Shown piece after piece: positions 1-5,066 of a DNA stretch of 11,901 nucleotides. The stretch lies in NCBI GenBank assembly GCA_016744555.1, contig JADGED010000006.1, positions 17,447 through 29,347 on the forward strand, written 5' to 3'. Under the pieces are notes generated by a model, which was not told the DNA's origin, did not search any database, and saw only the letters and a list, made by a program, of their open reading frames with translations. How positions within the stretch are numbered: position 1 is the first letter of the stretch; each line of letters begins with the position of its first letter. The stretch comes from Desulfuromonadaceae bacterium (GTDB lineage Bacteria > Desulfobacterota > Desulfuromonadia > Desulfuromonadales > Geopsychrobacteraceae). Position numbers and translations under genes: made by a program.

Positions 1-784
1 GTGTAGGATTAATGGGTTTTGGAATGAAATCGAAAAAACCTAAGTCTAACAAGTCAGCCTCATCTTGTGCCGATGTCTTCGCCGATAAAGCTATTACCGG
101 AGTAGCTTCTGTTTCGCGGTTTGCACCCAATGCTTTGAATAGTTCAATCCCATCCATTCTTGGCATGACGATGTCGGTAATTACCAGATTCGGGCGAATT
201 TGAGTTGCTACCTTAATCCCTTCAGCACCATTTTTAGCCTTGTAAATCTGGTAACCTCCCTTGTTAAGTGCAGCTTCAGTTGCGCTAAGGGATATGTCGT
301 GGTTATCTACTAAAAGAATTAAGCAATTATCGTTTTTACTCTCGGTACGAATGTCAGCTAAATAGTACTTTTTGACAGCATTTTTTATTTCTTCAGGAGT
401 TGCCACGCATGGAGAAATTCTTAACCCAAGCTTGAATGATAAATCGCTCTGTAATGCCATATCCAAAGGGTTTGACATGGCTAGGTAAAGGGTTTTGTCC
501 TCGACTTTTAAGGGGAAAATAAGTTGTGCCAGTGCAACATCGGCATCGACTTTATTTATTACCTCTTGGGGAAAGTTATGGCGAGAAAACCTTTTGACGT
601 AAGGAAAACCAAATTGGGTTGAAAGAGCCTTGGCAATATCTTCCTCCAAGACAATGTCCATATCTTCAAGTATTTTGCCAATTGGTTTATGGGTATCTTT
701 TTGCCGAGTTAGAGCTAAGTCTAAATCGTCTTGAGAGATTATTTCATTGTCAATTAATATTTCACCCATTTTTTTTCGTGACAT
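1..784 (-). CDS. MshEN (GspE N-terminal) domain plus receiver domain regulator, partial at the window edge
   Basis: I translated this myself from ATG at 784; the frame stays open for 261 codons to the window edge, so the C-terminus is missing. Residues about 1-145 resemble the N-terminal domain of type II secretion/pilus ATPases (GspE/MshE). That domain has helical repeats beginning GEILIDNEIIS and a GFPYV strand, and in MshE-type proteins it can bind c-di-GMP. Residues about 155 onward form a receiver domain: acidic pocket D160 (next residue N161, where many receivers have a second Asp), phospho-acceptor D204 in ITDIVMPRMDG, S234 in place of the usual Thr, and K256 in IPKPI. No ATPase domain appears, so this is a signalling protein and not a secretion motor. 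GGAG lies 9 nt before the ATG. The start is 77 nt downstream of the sirtuin gene, with its own promoter. The output and partner kinase are unknown; another domain could lie beyond the edge. Confidence 0.85.
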   Translation of the reverse strand, partial: MSRKKMGEILIDNEIISQDDLDLALTRQKDTHKPIGKILEDMDIVLEEDIAKALSTQFGFPYVKRFSRHNFPQEVINKVDADVALAQLIFPLKVEDKTLYLAMSNPLDMALQSDLSFKLGLRISPCVATPEEIKNAVKKYYLADIRTESKNDNCLILLVDNHDISLSATEAALNKGGYQIYKAKNGAEGIKVATQIRPNLVITDIVMPRMDGIELFKALGANRETEATPVIALSAKTSAQDEADLLDLGFFDFIPKPINPT

Positions 785-825
785 AACACATTTCTCCAAA
801 CAGACTTATTGTTAGAATCTTTTTA

Positions 826-854
826 ATTATTACATGAATAGTAATTTATGTCAA
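826..854 (-). promoter_or_regulatory. Sigma-70-type promoter for the MshEN-receiver gene
   Basis: On the minus strand a perfect -35 TTGACA (849-854) is followed after 17 nt by AATAAT (826-831), five of six consensus bases. Transcription would begin near 819, leaving a leader of about 35 nt before the ATG at 784. This suggests the regulator can be transcribed independently of the upstream sirtuin operon. I see no hairpin terminator between the two genes, so read-through is also possible. Confidence 0.6.
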
Positions 855-861
855 CGGTAAG

Positions 862-1683
862 CTAGAGCTCATTTTGGATCAGTGTTAATGTGTCAATTGC
901 TCCGCCAGCAAAGGAGAAATGTGGTGCATGAATTTGTGGTTCGCGTGGGTTAATTCGGATAACAGTAGCTAGTTGTTTGCTACCTAGGCGTTCGCTTAAA
1001 TTGCGGATGGTAGGAACGGCTGTTCCGGCACCAATTTCAATTATTACCAATTTATTGTTAGCGTTTGCTTGGATAAAATCGTCAAAGTTTTCTTCTTGTA
1101 TTGCTGTTCTTCTTGAGACCCAAGAATAGTCACCAAACATTAAAATGTTTGGCCTGGCAACTTTTTGACAATGGTGGCAGTAGGGGATATTTTGGGAGCG
1201 CATGGTAGTTACATCGATATTGAAATCGAAACTGTTTTTCCAGATTGTACTCTGACACGGAGTTGTACATTGTAAGTGGTGGATTGAGCCGTGTACCTCT
1301 ACTATTTTTTCTGGAGAAAAACCAGCTTTTTGAAATTGGCCATCAACATTTGAGGTTACAATAAAGTGGTCGAGGTTAAACTGTTTAATCCAATTTTGCA
1401 GTAATTTAAAGCCTTGATGAGGGACTGTACTGCGATATAGGTTGGTTCTATGTCCATAGAATCCCCACCCAAAATGTGGGTCATCATCAAAATGTTGTGG
1501 ATTTGCTGCTTGGATGAAACTTAGCCCAAGTTTTTCGTACATGGGGTAGGAGTTCCAGAAGCCCTGGTCTCCGCGAAAATCGGGTAGGCCAGAATCAACC
1601 CCCATGCCGGCACCAGCAGTGATTATCAATGCTTGAGCATTCATGATAGCAGTAGCAGCTTCTGCATAGCGGGGGGTAATCAT
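862..1683 (-). CDS. Sir2-family (sirtuin) NAD-dependent protein deacylase
   Basis: 273 residues, a normal size for a single-domain bacterial sirtuin. Sirtuins remove acyl groups from lysines while consuming NAD, giving nicotinamide and O-acyl-ADP-ribose. Visible motifs are the NAD-binding GAGMGVDSGLPDFRG (24-38), TSNVDGQF (110-117; canonical TQNID), catalytic His in VEVHGS (H131), and a zinc site with C139, C143, C169 and C172. PNILMFGD (178-185) and IEIGAGTAVP (C-terminal third) complete the Rossmann fold. All expected catalytic and zinc residues are present, so it should be active; the acyl preference cannot be read. The variant motifs (GAGMGVDSG, TSNVD) set it apart from CobB-like enzymes. 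AAGGA lies 7 nt before the ATG. It starts 17 nt after ybaK and is the last gene of the traB-rhomboid-ybaK-sirtuin run. Confidence 0.9.
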   Translation of the reverse strand: MITPRYAEAATAIMNAQALIITAGAGMGVDSGLPDFRGDQGFWNSYPMYEKLGLSFIQAANPQHFDDDPHFGWGFYGHRTNLYRSTVPHQGFKLLQNWIKQFNLDHFIVTSNVDGQFQKAGFSPEKIVEVHGSIHHLQCTTPCQSTIWKNSFDFNIDVTTMRSQNIPYCHHCQKVARPNILMFGDYSWVSRRTAIQEENFDDFIQANANNKLVIIEIGAGTAVPTIRNLSERLGSKQLATVIRINPREPQIHAPHFSFAGGAIDTLTLIQNEL

Positions 1684-1700
1684 AGAGGGTTCCTTTCTCC

Positions 1701-2183
1701 CTAGATGGCTACCGAAACTAGTGTCGGTTTAAGGATTTTGATCAAATCAGTAGGGGTTATTTCTACTAATAACCCTCGCTTGCCACCGTTTATAATTAAC
1801 TTATCTAAATTGGCAATGGTTTCTTCCATGTAAACTGCTAATTCCTGTTTAGTGCCAAATGGTGAGATGCCACCTGTTTGATAGCCGGTGCAGTTATCAG
1901 CTTTGGCAGCGCTGCAAGGAGTTATTTTTTTTACTTTAAGTTGCCTAGCCAAGTGTTTTAAAGAAACTTCGCAATCGCCATGCATCAAAATAATAAATGG
2001 TGATTGTTGATCGTCCTCCATCACTAATGTTTTGATGACGATGTGCTCATCAACTTGCAATTCTCTAGAGCTAGTCCGCGTTCCACCTTTATCTTCATAT
2101 TTATATGGCTTGGGTATAAACTTAACTTTGTTTTGTTTTAACATTCTGATTGCTTGAGTTGCAGGTAGTTTAAATTTGGCCAT
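1701..2183 (-). CDS. ybaK: YbaK/EbsC-type Cys-tRNA(Pro) deacylase
   Basis: 160 residues, the usual length of YbaK. The family hydrolyses Cys-tRNA(Pro) made in error by prolyl-tRNA synthetase, a trans-editing step in the cytoplasm. Seen here: N-terminal PATQAIRMLK, Lys51 in IVIKTLV matching the essential lysine of the family, and the GYQTGGISPFG loop typical of YbaK. I chose ATG at 2183 because AGGA stands 7 nt upstream; an in-frame TTG at 2207 would add eight residues, overlap the rhomboid gene and lacks a clear ribosome binding site. The gene begins 8 nt after the rhomboid stop and ends 17 nt before the sirtuin start, so translation is probably coupled within one transcript. The deacylase family includes other specificities (ProX, INS-like editing domains), but the length and the GGISPFG loop favour YbaK. 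Confidence 0.92.
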   Translation of the reverse strand: MAKFKLPATQAIRMLKQNKVKFIPKPYKYEDKGGTRTSSRELQVDEHIVIKTLVMEDDQQSPFIILMHGDCEVSLKHLARQLKVKKITPCSAAKADNCTGYQTGGISPFGTKQELAVYMEETIANLDKLIINGGKRGLLVEITPTDLIKILKPTLVSVAI

Positions 2184-2191
2184 AATTAATC

Positions 2192-2929
2192 CTAGCTTAT
2201 AAACCAAGATAGAGGGATAAAGAGGATACTAATTACGGTAATAACAACACTAAACATTGCAGTCCATTGAAAAAAATTGTCTGTTTTTCTTTGATTTCTG
2301 ATCTGTGTTGGCAGAAACCAGCCGATTGCAGCGCCACCAATTAGGCCACCAAGGTGAGCAGCATTATCAGCACCAACAACAATTCCAAAAATAAAGGCCA
2401 TTACCGCCCATTGAAACATCATATTGCGACGTTGGATGGCAATCCCACCACCTACGCGGTGATAGTAACTAATGGAAAAACCAATTAAGCCGAAGATAGA
2501 GCCAGAAGCTCCAACAACTACTGTCGCAGGGTGCCAAATAAGTCCAGCAATGGTGGCAATAATGGCACTGAAAATGTAGATAACAAACAATCTTTGCCAG
2601 CCAATTTCAAGTTCAAGTAGTGGTCCTATTTGATATAGAACCATCATATTAAAGCCTAAATGGATTATTCCACCGTGAGTAAAGGCATACGTAATGCAGC
2701 GCCACCATTCACCATTGTCTAGTACCCAGGGCCAGTATTGTCCACCCCAATGTGCCAGTAGGCGTGTGGATGGATGCATTATTGCGTTCATTCCAGTACC
2801 TAAAATAGTTCCATGTAGCACCATGAAGGTGAAAAGAATTAGGTTGGTATAAATCAAGATTTGTACTAATGAATTGCCACGCAAAGGGTTTTGCCGAAAG
2901 AATTTTTGCTGGCGGTTTCGTCCAATCAA
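2192..2929 (-). CDS. Rhomboid-family intramembrane serine protease (TTG start)
   Basis: 245 residues from a TTG at 2929. Rhomboids cleave transmembrane segments of other membrane proteins. The catalytic Ser142 lies in GASGSIFG, the catalytic His192 in AAHLGG, and the oxyanion motif HLGFN supplies H90 and N94. Hydrophobic segments begin around 22-43 and continue through the core, with the Ser helix near 140-157, the His helix near 190-205 and a last segment near 225-243. The WWR and FTHGGIIHLGFN elements are classic rhomboid landmarks. The frame is open up to 3082, deep inside the traB-like gene, but the N-terminal part so gained does not look like rhomboid sequence. The TTG at 2929 has AGGAG 7 nt upstream and leaves a 47-nt gap to the upstream gene. 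No extra zinc finger, ankyrin or TPR domain is fused. Natural substrates are unknown. Confidence 0.9.
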   Translation of the reverse strand: MIGRNRQQKFFRQNPLRGNSLVQILIYTNLILFTFMVLHGTILGTGMNAIMHPSTRLLAHWGGQYWPWVLDNGEWWRCITYAFTHGGIIHLGFNMMVLYQIGPLLELEIGWQRLFVIYIFSAIIATIAGLIWHPATVVVGASGSIFGLIGFSISYYHRVGGGIAIQRRNMMFQWAVMAFIFGIVVGADNAAHLGGLIGGAAIGWFLPTQIRNQRKTDNFFQWTAMFSVVITVISILFIPLSWFIS

Positions 2930-2936
2930 GATAAAG

Positions 2937-2941
2937 CTCCT
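2937..2941 (-). promoter_or_regulatory. Ribosome binding site that fixes the rhomboid TTG start
   Basis: AGGAG on the minus strand, 7 nt before TTG at 2929. The open frame contains no ATG between the end of traB (2977) and the rhomboid core, so this site is the main argument for a TTG start. Confidence 0.65.
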
Positions 2942-2976
2942 ATGTGCATCAAGTTTAGTTGCATTAATGGATATTG

Positions 2977-4161
2977 TTAGAAAAGTTCTTTTAACCAACC
3001 AAGAGCGACAAAGGTACCAATTGATGATCCAATTGAGGAAAAAAGAAATACCAACATTACCCGTGCTAAGCGATTTTTCCACCAGCCTTTAACTGTAGCA
3101 AGGTCTTCGCTAACATGCTCCATATCTCGTACTGTTGGGGCCGCAACAAACGTTTGAACCATAGCCGTGATAAATCCCGCTCCTATGGTTGGGTTTAGCG
3201 ATGTTATTGGCGCTGCAATAAATGCACTAATTACTGTTAGTGGATGTCCAAGTGCTAAAATAGCTCCTAGCGCTGAAAATAATCCGTTAGCTAGAACCCA
3301 GGCTGCTGCAGCATTAGCAAGTTGATCTCTATTTCCAAAAAAGAAACCGCCAATAAATAGAGCGATTACAATTCCAGGTATTAACCAAGGAATAGCTTTT
3401 GATAATGTGGTTTTGGGGGGGATTACCGAAATATCACTAATCGTATTAGGTGAAATTTCTTCACCTTGTATTATGCGGGTGATACCAGGCAGGTGCGCTG
3501 CACCAACCACTGCTAGTACTTTTTCTCCAGGCGCATTGCGGATATGATAAGCCATATAAGTATCACGCTCATCGACTAATATTTGTTTGACTGATGGTAA
3601 TAATTTCCCCATCTCATCAAGCATACTTGAAAGCGTGTCACTTTCGCGTAGTTTGGCAAGTTCTTCTTCGTCTAGCTCCTGTTTCTCAAATAAACTACCA
3701 AACAGAGATGCTATGACTTTCATTTTATTCCAAAGTCCGGTTTTACGCCAAACCCGTAACAGAGTAGTTCTAATGTTACGGTCAACCAGCTCAACTACCA
3801 TACCCATTTCTTCAGCTTTTTTAGCCGCTGCAGCTAATTCAGCTCCTGGTTTTACCCCGGTTTGTAGACCCATTCTTTTTTGATATGAAGAGAGTGCAAG
3901 GTTGGTAAGTAAAAAAGGAATCTGCCGCTTTTTTATTACATCCTTAAGGTTGAGAGATTCCCATCCTTTAGTATTTATTAAAGATTGATAGCGTTGTTCA
4001 TCTAATTCTACACATACGGCATCAGGCAGTATTTCATCGATAGATCTTATAACTGTATCGACAGAATCTTGTGAAATGTGTGCAGTGCCAACAAGGATTA
4101 TCTCTTTATCGTCAACTATTAGGCGAGTGTAATCGTTGTTAGGTTGATGTGATTCTGACAA
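2977..4161 (-). CDS. TraB/PrgY/TIKI-family membrane protein (TTG start)
   Basis: 394 residues. The N-terminal half (about 1-235) carries the TraB-family motifs: GTAHIS (25-30), VELDEQR (51-57), GVKPGAELAAAAKKAEE (102-118), VDRNI (126-130), DERDTYMAYHI (197-207) and GAAHLPGI (220-227). The C-terminal part (about 257-394) has several membrane segments, for example about 257-276, about 285-305, a stretch around 310-345, and about 368-390. The family includes the enterococcal pheromone-shutdown protein PrgY/TraB and animal TIKI proteins, some of which act as metal-dependent proteases; the paired GxxH motifs and the acidic residues are the likely metal site. The bacterial role is not established, so the function stays open. 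The start is TTG, with GGAGG 6 nt upstream (4168-4172); no in-frame ATG occurs before conserved sequence. It is the first gene of the run to sirtuin and follows the 6S RNA terminator. I see no convincing -35/-10 pair directly before it. Confidence 0.9.
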   Translation of the reverse strand: MSESHQPNNDYTRLIVDDKEIILVGTAHISQDSVDTVIRSIDEILPDAVCVELDEQRYQSLINTKGWESLNLKDVIKKRQIPFLLTNLALSSYQKRMGLQTGVKPGAELAAAAKKAEEMGMVVELVDRNIRTTLLRVWRKTGLWNKMKVIASLFGSLFEKQELDEEELAKLRESDTLSSMLDEMGKLLPSVKQILVDERDTYMAYHIRNAPGEKVLAVVGAAHLPGITRIIQGEEISPNTISDISVIPPKTTLSKAIPWLIPGIVIALFIGGFFFGNRDQLANAAAAWVLANGLFSALGAILALGHPLTVISAFIAAPITSLNPTIGAGFITAMVQTFVAAPTVRDMEHVSEDLATVKGWWKNRLARVMLVFLFSSIGSSIGTFVALGWLKELF

Positions 4162-4167
4162 GTTAAG

Positions 4168-4172
4168 CCTCC
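4168..4172 (-). promoter_or_regulatory. Strong ribosome binding site for the traB-like TTG start
   Basis: GGAGG on the minus strand, 6 nt before the TTG at 4161. It supports a TTG start, because the family's GTAHIS motif lies only 24 residues in and no ATG precedes it. Confidence 0.7.
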
Positions 4173-4215
4173 GAGATTAAAAAAATGTTAAATCTGGTTG
4201 AATTAGTAAGGTAAA

Positions 4216-4247
4216 CAAAAAGAGCCCCAAGTCATCTTGTGGGCTCT
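4216..4247 (-). terminator. ssrS: Intrinsic terminator of the 6S RNA gene
   Basis: On the minus strand AGAGCCC (4247-4241) pairs with GGGCTCT (4227-4221). An inner CAAG/CTTG pair closes an ATGA loop, with one bulged A, and TTTTTGTTT follows at the end of the stem. It lies 10 nt past the outer closing helix of the RNA and 54 nt before the traB-like start, so it should separate the RNA gene from the downstream operon. Confidence 0.85.
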
Positions 4248-4253
4248 CTTGCA

Positions 4254-4446
4254 CTGGACTCTCCACCTCTACCGTGGGTCATTGGACTCACATCGAGAGT
4301 CAATGAGGTGGAACCGTTTGTAACTCCATTAGGCGTCCCACTAAATATGTGGGCTTGCACACCAGAGCCCTGAGACAGTTCCAAAGGTATTACTATTCCG
4401 AGTGGACGTTCTGGCCTCACCTGAAGGGTAGAGAGTCTACTAAATT
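4254..4446 (-). ncRNA. ssrS: 6S RNA (regulator of the housekeeping RNA polymerase)
   Basis: A structured RNA with no plausible coding frame, a promoter upstream and an intrinsic terminator downstream. An 11-bp outer helix joins GACTCTCTACC (4437-4427) and GGTGGAGAGTC (4267-4257). A 9-bp inner helix joins TGGAACTGT (4383-4375) and ACGGTTCCA (4317-4309). The apical part includes CCCAC/GTGGG with a 7-nt loop (4353-4337). The 3' strand of the central region has its own hairpin, CATTG-ACTC paired with GAGT-(C)-CAATG (4305-4280), as in E. coli 6S RNA. Blocks such as GGCCAG followed by CGG and ATACC on the 5' strand, and the sequence after the 3' hairpin, also resemble the E. coli molecule as I recall it. 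6S RNA folds like an open promoter and binds sigma-70 holoenzyme, mostly in stationary phase. The ends are approximate; the mature RNA is probably about 185-195 nt. tmRNA, RNase P and SRP RNA were considered and lack their hallmark sequences. Confidence 0.83.
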
Positions 4447-4452
4447 AAATCG

Positions 4453-4481
4453 AGTATAATAAATTTAACTGTGTTGGTCAG
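4453..4481 (-). promoter_or_regulatory. Promoter of the 6S RNA gene
   Basis: On the minus strand, -35 CTGACC (4476-4481), a spacer of exactly 17 nt and -10 TATACT (4453-4458). The predicted start is an A near 4445-4446, just before the closing helix of the RNA. Its -35 is 27 bp from the -35 of the divergent dfx promoter. Confidence 0.7.
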
Positions 4482-4508
4482 TAAAAATAATGAAAAAGAT
4501 ATCGGAAC

Positions 4509-4536
4509 TTGATAAATCTAAAAAACCTGTTATGAT
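4509..4536 (+). promoter_or_regulatory. Promoter of the desulfoferrodoxin gene
   Basis: -35 TTGATA (4509-4514, five of six), 16-nt spacer, -10 TATGAT (4531-4536). The start would be near 4543, giving a leader of about 64 nt. The -10 lies within an 11-nt palindrome, GTTATGATAAC (4529-4539), which could be an operator. Confidence 0.6.
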
Positions 4537-4606
4537 AACTCAAATGGTAATCAATTGTGCCATGTCTTAATCTGAAAAGAACATAACTCTCAAGGAGGAT
4601 TTACCA

Positions 4607-4987
4607 ATGCCGAAACGTCTGGAAGTTTATAAATGTCAAATTTGTGGAAATATTGTTGAAGTAATGCATGGCGGAGCCGGAGCTCTGGTTTGCTGTGGTA
4701 AGAATATGGATGCGATGACCGAAAATACCGTTGATGCTGCAACAGAAAAGCATGTTCCGGTAATTGTAATTGGTGACGGAACCGTAACTGTTAAGGTTGG
4801 CGATGTAGCTCATCCGATGGAAGATGCCCATTATATTGAGTGGATTGAGCTGCTTGCTGATGGCAAACTCTATCGTAAATTTTTGCAGCCAGGTGAAGCA
4901 GCAGAAGCTACTTTCAATGTTACTGCTACGACTGTTACTGCACGTGAATATTGCAACCTACACGGACAGTGGTCAGCAACCGTTTAA
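4607..4987 (+). CDS. dfx: Desulfoferrodoxin, class II (two-iron) superoxide reductase
   Basis: 126 residues, full length. The enzyme reduces superoxide to hydrogen peroxide without making oxygen, in the cytoplasm of anaerobes, with electrons usually from rubredoxin. The N-terminal desulforedoxin-type domain binds Fe by C10, C13, C29 and C30 (center I). The catalytic Fe (center II) is bound by H49, H69, H75, C116 and H119, in EKHVP, AHPM, AHYIEW and CNLHG. E47 and K48 next to the site are also present; K48 helps attract superoxide. These numbers match the numbering I recall for the Desulfoarculus baarsii enzyme, and every ligand is intact, so it should be active. AAGGAGG lies 8 nt before the ATG. 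It is the only plus-strand gene here, monocistronic, divergent from 6S RNA and convergent with the carboxylase operon. No rubredoxin gene is adjacent. Confidence 0.97.
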   Translation: MPKRLEVYKCQICGNIVEVMHGGAGALVCCGKNMDAMTENTVDAATEKHVPVIVIGDGTVTVKVGDVAHPMEDAHYIEWIELLADGKLYRKFLQPGEAAEATFNVTATTVTAREYCNLHGQWSATV

Positions 4988-4999
4988 TTTTCAAAATGC

Positions 5000-5047
5000 A
5001 CAACAAAAAAGGGTGGTATCTATTTAGATACCACCCTTTTTTGTTGT
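5000..5047. terminator. Bidirectional intrinsic terminator between dfx and the carboxylase operon
   Basis: A perfect inverted repeat: arms 5000-5022 and 5025-5047 (23 bp) around a TT centre. The GC-rich core GGGTGG/CCACCC is flanked by A6 on the left and T6 on the right, so each strand reads as stem followed by a U tract. It lies 12 nt after the dfx stop and 19 nt after the stop of the convergent carboxylase gene. Confidence 0.95.
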
Positions 5048-5066
5048 TATTCCTATCTGTAGGTGA

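Noticed and set aside
2926..2964. 12-codon frame (ATG at 2964) ending in TGA that overlaps the rhomboid TTG, as a leader peptide
   Set aside because: No ribosome binding site precedes the ATG and such short frames are expected by chance; coupling is possible but unsupported.
4232..4420. 62-codon open frame on the minus strand
   Set aside because: It lies wholly within the 6S RNA and its terminator, has no ribosome binding site and no recognisable protein features.
4216..4446. tmRNA, RNase P RNA, SRP RNA or a riboswitch controlling the traB-like gene
   Set aside because: Hallmark sequences of these RNAs are absent, the own promoter and helix plan fit 6S RNA better, and a riboswitch would not be expected to carry this long rod-like closing helix.
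4529..4565. Fur- or PerR-type box in the dfx leader
   Set aside because: Only partial resemblance to either consensus; reported as an unspecified palindrome instead.
4601..4831. 76-codon open frame antisense to dfx
   Set aside because: Shadow of the well-supported desulfoferrodoxin gene; its start lies within dfx coding sequence.
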